Assembly (NCBI RefSeq): GCF_005234135.1
Contig: NZ_CP039964.1
Span: 2,031,001 to 2,095,000 of the forward strand
Source of the DNA: Pseudorhodobacter turbinis
GTDB taxonomy: Bacteria; Pseudomonadota; Alphaproteobacteria; Rhodobacterales; Rhodobacteraceae
Direction: 5' to 3'
Length of the DNA stretch: 64,000 bases
Shown here: in pieces, positions 27,410 through 35,532 of the stretch
Numbering within the stretch: position 1 is the stretch's first letter
Layout of the letters: the number at the start of each line of letters is the position of its first letter
Made by a program: the position numbers and the translations under genes
Notes under the pieces: generated by a model
What the model was told of the DNA's origin: nothing
Seen by the model: the letters and a program-made list of their open reading frames with translations, nothing else
The model's database searches: none

Positions 27410-28344
27410 TGGATCATCTGCCGGGCGTACATCAAGGCGCGTTCGATATGGCTGCGCATGATCGGATCATTCGCCTCAAGCCGGGGCACTGTCCAGCCCA
27501 CCGAGGCAAGAGAGCGCGCCAGTGTGAAAAGGTCCACGATCCGGGGATCAGCCGGACGAAGGGTCTGATACCCCTCGATCAGCGCCATGTGCAGCGTTGG
27601 CATCGCAGGCTCATACATGTTTTGCGACATCACGGTGCCAAGATCATAAAGCGGAAAGCCAAGGCCGCTGTCGTCAAAATCGATGATCGACATGGCGGTG
27701 CCGTCCACCAGAATATTTTCGCGCAAGACATCGGCATGAACCGGCATCAGCGGGGTATTGGCGGCATGGTCTTGCAAGGCGGCGCGCAGGAAGTCGCGGG
27801 TTTTTTGCATTTCGTCACGCTCATCATCGTGTAGGGCGGGGTGTTCCCAGAACCGGCCCCAAAAGGGGGTCTCGCCGGTCAAACCGTCCAGATCCCACGC
27901 GGGACGGGCGAAATTTGCGGGCAGGGTCAGGGTTTCCGCTGCGTCATGAATTTGGGCCAGCAAGCGGCCAAGGCTGTAATGCTGTTTGGCCTGATCATCC
28001 GGACTTCCGGCCAGCGGCACGGCTGCATATCCAAGTGGCGATCCGGCCAGCCATTCCACCGCCGAGGCCATCCGGCCGTTCGAAAGCGTGACCAGTTGTG
28101 CGCCATCTTTCGCCGTCAGAACGCGCGGCACGGGCAGGTCCTTATCGGCCAGCGCTCCGCAAAACCACAGCTCCGACCGGATCGCGGCGGCGGTCTGATA
28201 CCCCATCCGGTGCAGGCGCAGGGCGGCCAAACTGCCATCCGGCAGGGTCATGCGAAACACCGCGTTTTCGCGGTCGCAGATCAGGTTTTGCGGGGTGCCT
28301 TGCCAATGGGCGGCAGCCTCGGCGGCCAGGTTTGTGATGGTCAT
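27406..28344 (-). CDS. APH-type kinase, hydroxylysine kinase-like
   Basis: A 312-residue aminoglycoside-phosphotransferase/choline-kinase fold protein. The catalytic loop HADVLREN (His203, Asp205, Asn210) and the metal site IDFDDSG (Asp222) are intact, so it should be an active small-molecule kinase. Its gene overlaps the class III aminotransferase gene upstream by four bases. In animals the pair HYKK (same kinase fold) and PHYKPL (same lyase fold) phosphorylates and then breaks down 5-hydroxylysine. A kinase for an amino alcohol or hydroxy-amino acid is therefore the best guess; homoserine kinase type II is an alternative. Confidence 0.8.
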   Translation of the reverse strand: MTITNLAAEAAAHWQGTPQNLICDRENAVFRMTLPDGSLAALRLHRMGYQTAAAIRSELWFCGALADKDLPVPRVLTAKDGAQLVTLSNGRMASAVEWLAGSPLGYAAVPLAGSPDDQAKQHYSLGRLLAQIHDAAETLTLPANFARPAWDLDGLTGETPFWGRFWEHPALHDDERDEMQKTRDFLRAALQDHAANTPLMPVHADVLRENILVDGTAMSIIDFDDSGLGFPLYDLGTVMSQNMYEPAMPTLHMALIEGYQTLRPADPRIVDLFTLARSLASVGWTVPRLEANDPIMRSHIERALMYARQMIQ

Positions 28345-29606
28345 GCGGGCACCTTTGTCGTTGCCAACGCCTCGGTCAGCGCATCAACCAGCAGGTCGGC
28401 ATGTTCAATCCCGAAGGGCAGCGGCGGGCGGATTTTCAGGGTATTCCCCGCGCGGCCGATCCGGTTGAGGATGAAGCCCTTGGCGACCATCACCTCTACC
28501 AGATCCTCGACAAAAGCGGTGGCGGGGGTGTTGTTTTCATCCAGCACGAATTCCGCGCCAAAGAACAGCCCGACACCGCGCACCTCGGCCAAAAGCGGGT
28601 GGCGCAATGCGCGCAGGCGGTCCATCACATAGGCCGAGGTTTTCGCGGCATTTTCCTGCAAGCCTTCGTCGTCAATCACCTTCAACGTGGCCAGACAGGC
28701 CGCCGCCGATACCGGATTGCCGCCAAACGTGTTGAAATAGCCAAAAGCATTGCGGAAAGCAGCCATCACGTCGGGGCGCGCCAGCACCGCCGCCGCCGGA
28801 TGCCCGTTTGCCATCGGCTTGCCGCAGGTCACGACATCGGGGGTAAGCCCAAGCCACTCATGCCCCCAGAAATGGCTGCCCATCCGGCCAAAACCGGGCT
28901 GGACCTCATCACATAGGATCAAACCACCTGCTTCGCGGATCACCGCCTCGGCTTTGGCGAAAAAGCCGGGGGCGACGCTGGGGATGCCCTCATTGGCGAA
29001 GGCGGGGCAAAGCATCATGCCGGAAAACCCGATGCCCGAGGCGTTCAGATCTTCAATCGCAGCTTTGATGTGACCGGCAAAGATGCTGCCATCCGGGTCA
29101 GGGCTGCGCAGGCTGTCAGGGGCGGGCACCAGCCGGACATGGGCGGGATAGCCCCCGATTGGCGGGCGGCGCGACGACAGCGCAGATGTGGCGGTTGTGT
29201 TGCCATGATAGGTGTTGTCGGTCGCGATGATCCCGATCTTGCCGGTCACGGCCTGCGCCATCCGCAGGGCGATGTCATTGGCCTCGGACCCTGTGCAGGT
29301 CATGATACATTGTGAAATGTCATGGCCCAAACGGGCGGTCAGCGCCTCGATATAATCCAGCACAAGATCATGGTGATAGCGGGTGTGAGTGTTCAAAATG
29401 GCGGCCTGATCGGCGATTGCTTTGACCACCGCGGGGTGACAATGGCCGACATGGGGCACATTGTTATAGCAATCGAGATAGCGCTTGCCGTCCTTATCCC
29501 ACAGCCAAACCCCTTCGCCCCGCACGATATGCACGGGGTTGCGGTAAAAGGTCGGGACATTCGGCCCCATCAGGCGGGCGCGGCGGTCGGTCAGGGTCTC
29601 GGTCAT
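28341..29606 (-). CDS. class III PLP enzyme, phospholyase-like aminotransferase
   Basis: The 421-residue PLP enzyme has the class III aminotransferase layout: CTGSEAND (phosphate-binding), DEVQPGFGR (Asp233 to the PLP nitrogen) and the PLP lysine Lys263 within [10 protein letters not shown]. The sequence GKPM-NGHP after the lysine and EALTxxLGH region resemble the AGXT2L group (ethanolamine-phosphate and phosphohydroxylysine phospho-lyases) rather than ornithine or GABA aminotransferases. With an overlapping APH-type kinase gene, a kinase-plus-lyase route that turns a phosphorylated amino alcohol into an aldehyde, ammonia and phosphate is likely. A plain aminotransferase remains possible. Confidence 0.85.
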   Translation of the reverse strand: MTETLTDRRARLMGPNVPTFYRNPVHIVRGEGVWLWDKDGKRYLDCYNNVPHVGHCHPAVVKAIADQAAILNTHTRYHHDLVLDYIEALTARLGHDISQCIMTCTGSEANDIALRMAQAVTGKIGIIATDNTYHGNTTATSALSSRRPPIGGYPAHVRLVPAPDSLRSPDPDGSIFAGHIKAAIEDLNASGIGFSGMMLCPAFANEGIPSVAPGFFAKAEAVIREAGGLILCDEVQPGFGRMGSHFWGHEWLGLTPDVVTCGKPMANGHPAAAVLARPDVMAAFRNAFGYFNTFGGNPVSAAACLATLKVIDDEGLQENAAKTSAYVMDRLRALRHPLLAEVRGVGLFFGAEFVLDENNTPATAFVEDLVEVMVAKGFILNRIGRAGNTLKIRPPLPFGIEHADLLVDALTEALATTKVPA

Positions 29607-30025
29607 TCGTCAGGCTCCACTTTGCCGCGCAGGGATTTAACCGTGCCACGGACAGATTTCGCCACGAGGCGGCGGCGTTGGCTGCCAAGCGTGGGTTTTG
29701 TCGGGATGCGCCGCTTGGGGGCATGAAGGGCGGCGCGGATCATTTCAACCAGCCGCTCGCGCGCGATTTCGCGGTTGCGGATCTGGCTGCGGGTTTCCTC
29801 GGCGCGGATCACGATGGCCCCCTCATTGGTCCAGCGTCGCCCCGCCAGCCGTTTCAGCCGTGTCTTGACAGGGCCGGGCAGGTTGGGGGATCGCTCTGCC
29901 TCGAACCGCAGTTCTACCGCGGTTTCGACCTTGTTCACATTCTGTCCCCCCGGCCCGGAAGAGCGTGAGAAGCTTTCAGACAGCTCCCAATCCGCAAGGG
30001 TGATATTTTCGTTTATACGCAGCAT
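29603..30025 (-). CDS. arfB: alternative ribosome-rescue factor ArfB
   Basis: ArfB (YaeJ) is a codon-independent peptidyl-tRNA hydrolase that frees stalled ribosomes. The 140-residue protein has the release-factor GGQ at residues 26-28 in SSGPGGQNVNKV and a basic C-terminal tail (about residues 105-135, rich in Arg and Lys) that enters the empty mRNA channel. Its stop overlaps the aminotransferase start by four bases, making it the first gene of a four-gene overlapping operon, although a functional link to the others is not obvious. Confidence 0.93.
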   Translation of the reverse strand: MLRINENITLADWELSESFSRSSGPGGQNVNKVETAVELRFEAERSPNLPGPVKTRLKRLAGRRWTNEGAIVIRAEETRSQIRNREIARERLVEMIRAALHAPKRRIPTKPTLGSQRRRLVAKSVRGTVKSLRGKVEPDE

Positions 30026-30085
30026 GCGCAGACCCTACCCGAAATTGCAGCGGGGGGAAGGGGGGGACGTGAAACCAAAGGGGGG

Positions 30086-30365
30086 TTACGCGAAATTGAT
30101 TGATTTGTTTAGCGGCAGGCTGCGGATACGCTGTTCCGTGAGCGCAAAGATTGCATTGGCTAGTGCGGGGGCTGTTCCCGGCTATCCGATCCCGGGAATT
30201 TTCGTGCCGTTTTCCAATATGCGCAGGGTGATCGGCGGGCATGCGCAGCGCATCACAATCGGGGAAATTGTGCTGCTGTGCGTGGCCGTCTTCAAAGGTG
30301 GTCTCCCCCCTGATTGTGGCAGACAGGCCAAAGATTATGCCGCCCTGCACCCGCCGCTTTAGGCA
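30086..30365 (-). pseudogene. 3' fragment of a molybdenum hydroxylase large subunit gene
   Basis: On the minus strand the translation GGIIFGLSATIRGETTF-DGHAQQHNF and, after a frameshift, IPGIG*PGTAPALANAIFALT-QRIRSLPLNK matches the C-terminal end of the xanthine dehydrogenase/isoquinoline 1-oxidoreductase beta family. The codon expected for Glu in the GIGEPGT motif is TAG. So one frameshift and one stop are present. The fragment ends at about 30365, exactly where an IS5-type end sequence begins, which suggests that IS insertion cut the gene. The remainder of the gene is not recognisable in the window. Confidence 0.75.
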
Positions 30366-30367
30366 GC

Positions 30368-30760
30368 AGACCGACTTTGTTGCGTACATCCGGTTTGGGT
30401 TTGACTTCCCCTTACCCCTGACGGAAATATACCTAGGGTAACAGCACGGGGAATACCAAGAGCGGTGAAGCCATTGAGGATGGCCGCATGGATCTGGACC
30501 TCGGCGACCCGCCTATCGAAGTCGCACGAGCGTATAGCTTCTGTCCCTTGCACCGGGTGTGTCAGGCTTCTAGGGCTTGGCGTTTTTGCGCGGCGAGAAG
30601 ACGGGATGAGCGTTGCGAGCGATAATGGCATCATAGCATTTGCGAGTGTTACATGCGCCGTCCGCTGCCCTCTCACGGTTTGCCTGCAAACCGTGAGAGG
30701 GGGCAGTGACACAGCCGATCTCCTGATCTAGGCCAGTTTGCCCCGGCAGATCTGTGCCCT
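30368..30760 (-). pseudogene. IS5-family transposase remnant
   Basis: Minus-strand frames give, in order, LDQEIGCVT, then ADGACNTRKCYDAIIARNAHP and SPRKNAKP followed by a stop, and in another frame DFDRRVAEVQIHAAILNGF and TALGIP. These are successive pieces of an IS5-type (IS427-like) transposase C-terminal half. The sequence GACTTTGTTGCGTAC at about 30371 resembles an IS5-type terminal repeat. A 42-bp hairpin repeat (30665-30706) interrupts the frame between VT and ADG. The copy is dead. Confidence 0.7.
30665..30706 (+). repeat. hairpin element D, inside the IS5-type transposase
   Basis: CTGCCCTCTCACGGTTTG, a 4-base loop, then CAAACCGTGAGAGGGGGCAG: an almost perfect inverted repeat with two extra Gs in the right arm. 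Removing it joins GTCACTG to CGGACGGC on the minus strand and restores the reading V-T-A-D-G of the transposase, so it is a discrete insertion. It shares the outer TGCC(CC)CTCTC end with elements A, B and C but has a different centre. Confidence 0.8.
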
Positions 30761-30823
30761 GCCTCCCCCCGGAATTTCCCTCAATTTGATGTAGAGTTAG
30801 CCCAGCACTGAAGGAGCAGACGA

Positions 30824-31270
30824 ATGAGGAAAAGCCGTTTTACCGATGCGCAGATAATCCGTTGCCCGGCAGGTGATTGCGTCGCAATCGGCGAGAGGGG
30901 GCGCATTGGCGTGATGCTGGAGCGCAAGGGCATGATTATGAACGACAAGAAGCTTTAACGCATTTACCGCTAAGGCAGGACTGTCTGTTCGGCGCAGGCG
31001 TGGCCGCAAAGGCGCAGGTGGGAGCCGCACACCAATACCTGTGCCACTCCGGCTAAACCAGCGGGGGCCTGCCGGAGGTTCCGCATTCTGGCTGTGAACG
31101 ATGATTGCTGCCGCGAAAACCTATGCCTGATAGCAGGATTTCTGGGGCACGCGCGCTGGATGCACTGGTCGGCTCTATGGAAAACCAGCCTGTATTGTCT
31201 CGGGGAACGGCACCCAGCTCACCAGAAAAGCGATCCTAAAATGTCCTAACGGCGATAAAATCGCCTACCG
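30824..31270 (+). pseudogene. IS3-family (IS407-like) orfA/orfB remnant
   Basis: An AAGGAG site and ATG at 30824 begin MRKSRFTDAQII, the N-terminus of IS3-type OrfA. After hairpin element A (30861-30903) the text jumps straight to OrfB-like sequence: IGVMLERKGMIMNDKKL, stop, RIYR, then RFRILAVNDDCCRENLCLIA in broken frames and GNGTQLTRKAILK near 31215. The middle (rest of OrfA and start of OrfB) is missing and several stops and frameshifts are present, so the element is dead. Confidence 0.75.
30861..30903 (+). repeat. hairpin element A, inside the IS3-type remnant
   Basis: A 43-bp imperfect palindrome: GTTGCCCGGCAGGTGATTGC, then GTC, then GCAATC and GGCGAGAGGGGGCG. The core GATTGC/GCAATC stem and the ends GTTGCCCGGCAGG and GAGAGGGGGC are shared with elements B and C. 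It lies exactly at the junction between OrfA and OrfB sequence. Confidence 0.8.
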
Positions 31271-31709
31271 GTTAACAGATGAATGCCTATGCCTGCTGTT
31301 TTTGCCATAAGAACGAATGTCCGGTCTGATAGGCCGCACTGCGGCATTGCTAAGGGTGGGCCAGTGCCCGCTCAGGTGAAGGTTTTCTGATGCGGGTCGC
31401 GGCGGAACGTTGGGGACAGGCGCGACCACGACCCGCGTTGGAAAACCTCCCAAGGAGGAAGCCGCGGGGGTCTTGGATAGACCTATGGGGAAAGTATGCC
31501 GACGGTCGGGGCGACGGCTTTGTCAGGGGTTCGGCTGAAGGTGCGCATGACGGCTGAGACTGTCACTAAATTAGTCGAATATGCTGGTATTGCTGTGCAT
31601 ATTGCCGTGCCTGCGGTCAGTTTTCGCGCTGAGGAGCGATAAGCGCATACGGGCTGAGCCGGGTCTGCGGGGTGCAGCCGGTGTTGTCTGGCATTTGATA
31701 GACGGTGTG
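31271..31709. other. gene-poor stretch between IS remnants
   Basis: No intact gene is seen. It contains the decayed tail of the IS3-type element and the end region of the IS91-type element. On the minus strand near 31490-31560 the words MRTFSRTPDKAVAPTVGILSP are open, possibly a piece of IS91-type sequence; I cannot assign it. Confidence 0.4.
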
Positions 31710-31964
31710 TCATGCCGCCCACTCCCGTGGTGGCGCGCGCGACATTGGTTTTTGCCCGCGACGGAAGACCTCGATGATGCGCATGGGTCCGCCGCAGCAG
31801 GGGCACGGTTCGCGCAGGGTGAGTGGTATGATCTCTGCGTCGGGCCCTGACGCAGTGGCCCGTTCTGGGCGCTGAACGCAGAGCAAGGCACGGACTTTTG
31901 TGATGTTGGCCTTGCGGGTCGAACTGGCCAGCAGACCGTAATGCCGGATGCGGTGGAAGCCGTC

Positions 31965-32010
31965 CGTTGCCCGGCAGGGCATTGCGTGGCAATGACCCGA
32001 GAGGGGGGCA
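31965..32010 (+). repeat. hairpin element B, inside the IS91 transposase
   Basis: CGTTGCCCGGCAGGGCATTG, CGTGGCAATGACCC, GAGAGGGGGGCA: an imperfect palindrome with core CATTGC/GGCAATG. Taking 41 bp out (31965-32005) restores the transposase reading L-P-D-G-F-H without loss of transposase sequence, so this is a clean insertion that shifts the frame by two. Confidence 0.85.
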
Positions 32011-32741
32011 GGACATGGATCAGGAAGCGGCGGATGAACTCGGGCGTGGTCAGCCGCATGACCTTTTGGCGATCGCCGGATTTGACGCGATAGTCCTTCC
32101 AGCGGAAAGCCACGGTATCGGCCTCCGCGCTGACCCGTCGGGCGTTCGAGATCGCTACCCTGTGCGTATAGCGGCTCAGGTAGGCCAGAACCGCCTCCGG
32201 CCCGCCGAAGGGCGGTTTGGCATAGATCACCCATTCGGATTTGCGAAATGGGGCGAGCCAGGTGGTGAAAGCCTTTGCCGCCGACAATCCGGCCAGATCA
32301 CCGAAGAAGACCAGTTGCCCGGCCCGGTGCAAATCCATCAGCCCGTCCAGAAACAGGCGTCGGAACAGCCGCGACAGAACCCGCACATGCAAAAAGAACC
32401 CGGGGCGGCAGGCGACCCACTTTGTGCCATCGGGCGACAGGCCGCCACCGGGGACGATCATATGGATGTGCGGATGATGGGTCAGTGCCGAGCCCCAAGT
32501 GTGCAACACGCTGGTCATGCCCACCCGCGCGCCCATACGTTTGGGATCGGCGGCGATGGTCATCACCGTTTCTGCCGAGGCTTTGAACAGCAGGCCATAG
32601 ACCGCTTTCTTGTTCCAATAAGCGATCTGCGCGATCTCAGCCGGTAACGTGAAGACTACGTGGAAGTATTCCACCGGCAACAGGTCCTCGGCGCGGGCCT
32701 CCATCCAGTCGCGCGCCGCTGGCCCCTGGCATTTGGGGCAG

Positions 32742-32787
32742 TGCCCCCTCTCGGCAGATTGCTTCGCAATCGCCTGCCGGGCAATGG
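32742..32787 (-). repeat. hairpin element C, inside the IS91 transposase
   Basis: On the minus strand: CCATTGCCCGGCAGGCGATT, GCGAAGCAATCTGCCG, AGAGGGGGCA. The stem GATTGC/GCAATC is capped by GAA, with CGGCA/TGCCG outside it. It interrupts the cysteine-rich zinc-binding part of the transposase between SCK and HCPKC. It is in the same orientation relative to the transposase gene as the reverse of element B. Confidence 0.85.
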
Positions 32788-33003
32788 TATCTTGCAGGAA
32801 TTGTAGGCGATGTGATGGTGCCCGCACTTGGTGCAACCGGCTATATGCCCGCCGAGTTCCTCGGTTCGGCAGGCTTCAATCGCTGACATCACCTTGAGCT
32901 GGGAGAGGCTGACGTGCCCCGCATTGGCCTGCCGCCACGCAGGACCGTATCGTCGAAAGATGTCAGCGATCTCCAGCTTGGGCCGGGACACCCCGGCGTC
33001 CGG

Positions 33004-33891
33004 TCACTCCAGACTTCGCTTCACCGTCTGGTCCTGCAACTTGGCCAGCATCTCGTAGGGGCTGACCGTGTCGCGGATCGTCTTTGTGGCCACATGGGTA
33101 TATCGCGCCGTGGTCGTCAGTTTGGCGTGGCCGAGCAGCACCTGGATCACACGCACATCGGTGTTGGCCTCCAAAAGGTGGGTGGCGAAGCTGTGCCGTA
33201 ACGTGTGCAAGGTGGCGGTTTTTTTGACTCCGGCCATATGCTTGGCAGAGGTGAAGGCGCGGTTCAGTTGGCGCGGTGAGATCGGGTTGATCTTTGGCTT
33301 GCCGGGGAACAGCCAGCCCTCGGGCCGCGCCTCGCGCCACCAAGCGCGTAGCAACTCCAGTAAGCCTGGCGACAGCATCACCTTGCGGCCCTTCTGACCC
33401 TTGCCCAACTCGACATGGATCAGCATCCGGTCGCTGTCGATATCGCCGATCTTGAGGTTGCAGACCTCGGCAGCCCTGAGTCCGGCACCATAGGAAATGC
33501 TGAGGGCCGCGCGATACTTCAGCCCCGGCCCGGGTGCTGCCATCAGGATGTCGGACACCTCCTCGACGCTGAACACCACAGGCAACTTCCGCGGCTCGGC
33601 GCGAAATTGCATGTAGCGCTTCATCTCTTCGCGCCCGCAGGTCATCCCGAAAAAGAACCGCAGCGCCACGATGCGCGTGTTGAAGGTCGACGGGGTCACC
33701 CCGGTATCCGACATGTGGAGCTGATATGCGCGCAGTTCCTCCGGCGTTGCGGTGTCCGGCGCATGGCCCAAGAATGCGGCGAAATCCTTGATCGCCCGAA
33801 TGTGCGACTTCTGTGCCTTGTCGCCCATCCCACGGATGCGCATGTCTTCGATCATCCGCTGGCGCAGCGGGGTTACTCTCTCCTCTGTCAT
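33004..33891 (-). CDS. tyrosine recombinase of the IS91-type element
   Basis: The 295-residue protein has a SAM-like core-binding domain (residues 5-95, RTRGMGDKAQKSHIRAIKDF region) and a catalytic domain with the tetrad pieces GAGLRAAEV (Arg), HTLRHSFATHLL (His-Arg) and LGHAKLTTTARYTHV (His and Tyr nucleophile). All catalytic residues are present, so it could be active. The ATG at 33891 follows a GAGG site. Such XerC/D-like recombinases regularly accompany IS91-like transposases in this group; their role in transposition is not settled. Confidence 0.9.
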   Translation of the reverse strand: MTEERVTPLRQRMIEDMRIRGMGDKAQKSHIRAIKDFAAFLGHAPDTATPEELRAYQLHMSDTGVTPSTFNTRIVALRFFFGMTCGREEMKRYMQFRAEPRKLPVVFSVEEVSDILMAAPGPGLKYRAALSISYGAGLRAAEVCNLKIGDIDSDRMLIHVELGKGQKGRKVMLSPGLLELLRAWWREARPEGWLFPGKPKINPISPRQLNRAFTSAKHMAGVKKTATLHTLRHSFATHLLEANTDVRVIQVLLGHAKLTTTARYTHVATKTIRDTVSPYEMLAKLQDQTVKRSLE

Positions 33892-33960
33892 GGAAACCTC
33901 CTGTCTGATGATTGAGAAGACCCCAATCGTCAGGCAGGTCAGCCAGATCACAAAATGCGC

Positions 33961-34515
33961 AGCGCTATGGGTGTCTCACGCCATCAGCGGCAAGCACCAG
34001 TGCCGCGGAGCGGCTTCGTCCTTGGGCCGGGCGTGTTGATATTGTAAAACTGATACCTCAAGGGGCCAGTTTTACGCCGCGAGTTGGTCTCTTTTTACTC
34101 TGCGATTGGCACTCGCCTATGCTTGCACCTTGCGGGTGATCTCACGCGTTTGGCGTTCCGCTGGAGCAACGCAGATGATAGTGCCGCCGCGCTTCAACGC
34201 ACGCACATCGCGCGTCGCGAGGACGCAGGACTTGCCTGCCTGCGGCACACAAGCAGCGCAACCGTTTGCGCGTCAGGCGTGATCGTCTCTACCTGCCAAG
34301 GATCGACATGGGTGGCCGTCGGGACCTCCTGTTGCAGAAAGTGAAGCATCTCCGCACCGGGGTGCGTTCGATCAGCGAGTAGAAGTCGTGGAGACCATCA
34401 AACGGCATGGCGATGCTCGCCTTACTGACGATAGCCCTGTTCGCGTCTTCCTTTTAACGTTTAATCGAACGCTATCTGGTTACGTTGGCCGAAGCACACT
34501 TACATCGGTGAAGCC
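33961..34515. other. 550-bp stretch without a recognisable gene
   Basis: Short frames only. On the minus strand from about 34409 the words MPFDGLHDFYSLIERT and, one base shifted, GAEMLHFLQQEVPTATHV and DPWQVETITPDAQTVALLV read like a decayed protein of unknown family. On the plus strand near 34095 LRLALAYA faintly recalls IS4-type transposases. This looks like the far edge of the IS graveyard. I make no functional call. Confidence 0.4.
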
Positions 34516-35385
34516 TTAGAACCATTGCCCCGGTTCCATCAGCCCAAGATCCATCAGCTGTTGGCTGTGCCATTGAAACTTTGTGGAATTATGCCATGTG
34601 AAGTCCTGGATATCATAGCGCGACCCCGGGTTTGATTTCAGCGCCTTTGCGGTACGGAAGGACGCGATGGCTGTGGTGATATTATTGTGCCACGGGCAGG
34701 CGTAGGTGTTAAATTCCTCGTCCGAGAGGGTGTAGTTTTCGCGCAGATGTAGCCCTGCTTTGGCGCGGAACAGGGCGATGCGGTCAATCTTGCGGCGTTG
34801 TTCGGGGATATGCTCCTCAAACCGCCACCGCAGGCCGCCAAAGAAATCCAACTGCCGCTCACGGGGGTAATTGTGATTGTCGGGGTTGGGGCGGGCCAAG
34901 GCATAATAGCCGGATTTGTCCAGCATCGCCTCCTCTGTCGAGACGGCGTTGGGGTGGGCCGTCAGATCCTTTGCGTAAAGATCAACCACATAGGACAGGA
35001 ATGCATCGCGCCGCTCTTGGGTGTGGAAGGCCAGCAGATCGTGGACGTTGCGCGACTCGCAGAACGGATAGAACAGATATTCCGCATTATAGCCGTAATA
35101 GAGCCAGGCGCCGGATGCAGGCTCTATCAACTGGTTCACGGCGTTTTGCAGGGCTTGGGGTTGAAAGCTGTCGTAGTCAACGCGCTGAACGGCATCCTCT
35201 AGTGCAGGAGGTGTCGGGATCTGCGGATCGGCAAGCAACACAACGTTGTGAAAACCGATTTTCAGCAGATGGCGCAGGGTGCTGTCTAGCTCTACCGGAT
35301 CATCGGCAAGGATGACGGCAGTTGGCCCCCTGGCAAGGGCTTGATAGTTCTTGCCAATATAGGACGCCAGATTTTCGTGTCGCAT
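34516..35385 (-). CDS. conserved hypothetical protein
   Basis: I do not recognise a family with confidence. The 289-residue soluble protein begins MRHENLASYIGKNYQALARG and has an alpha/beta-looking N-terminal half (TAVILADDPVELDSTL, NVVLLADPQ) reminiscent of glycosyltransferase or nucleotide-binding folds, then an aromatic-rich C-terminal half (WLYYGYNAEYLFYPF, TYACPWHNNITTAIASF). No signal peptide or membrane helix is seen. The ATG at 35385 is used; the reading frame runs far upstream but only as the antisense of miaB. It is divergent from miaB with about 150 bp between. Full length and even composition suggest a real gene. Confidence 0.7.
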   Translation of the reverse strand: MRHENLASYIGKNYQALARGPTAVILADDPVELDSTLRHLLKIGFHNVVLLADPQIPTPPALEDAVQRVDYDSFQPQALQNAVNQLIEPASGAWLYYGYNAEYLFYPFCESRNVHDLLAFHTQERRDAFLSYVVDLYAKDLTAHPNAVSTEEAMLDKSGYYALARPNPDNHNYPRERQLDFFGGLRWRFEEHIPEQRRKIDRIALFRAKAGLHLRENYTLSDEEFNTYACPWHNNITTAIASFRTAKALKSNPGSRYDIQDFTWHNSTKFQWHSQQLMDLGLMEPGQWF

Positions 35386-35532
35386 ATTGTCCCCGGTTTC
35401 CTGCCTGCAAAGACGGCTATCCTTTCGCGTGAAGGTACGGGCTAGCCGCCCGGAAAGGCAAGCCCTGTGCACATGGCGTTGCGGCTGGGGCCTGTGCGGT
35501 GTAAAAGGGCGCGTTTGCAAAAGGTGCCCCCC

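Larger units (their letters stand above)
31710..32991 (-). pseudogene. IS91-family transposase, disrupted by two hairpin insertions
   Basis: The original product reads through three frames: SRPKLEIADIFRRYGPAWRQ and the zinc-finger part CRTEELGGHIAGCTKCGHHH, then HCPKCQGPAARDWMEARAED through the HUH region HTWGSALTHHPHIHMIVPGG to FIRRFLIHVLP, then DGFHRIRHYGLLASS to the stop at 31710. The breaks coincide exactly with element C (32742-32787) and element B (31965-32010). Apart from these, the coding sequence is well preserved, so the insertions are probably recent. The start is a GTG at 32991, 13 bp after the recombinase stop. Confidence 0.88.
31480..33960 (-). mobile_element. IS91-type element: recombinase plus broken transposase
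   Basis: A tyrosine recombinase gene (33004-33891) followed on the same strand by an IS91-family transposase (31710-32991) is the usual two-gene content of alphaproteobacterial IS91-like elements. The limits are approximate because IS91 elements lack inverted repeats and I could not place the terIS and oriIS ends with certainty. The transposase is broken twice by hairpin elements B and C. Confidence 0.75.

Noticed and set aside
30059..30362. Plus-strand frame over the molybdenum hydroxylase fragment
   Set aside because: The minus strand gives clear family matches; the plus frame is a shadow.
34080..34350. Possible IS4-type transposase N-terminus (LRLALAYA)
   Set aside because: Only about eight residues match and the following text does not continue the family pattern.
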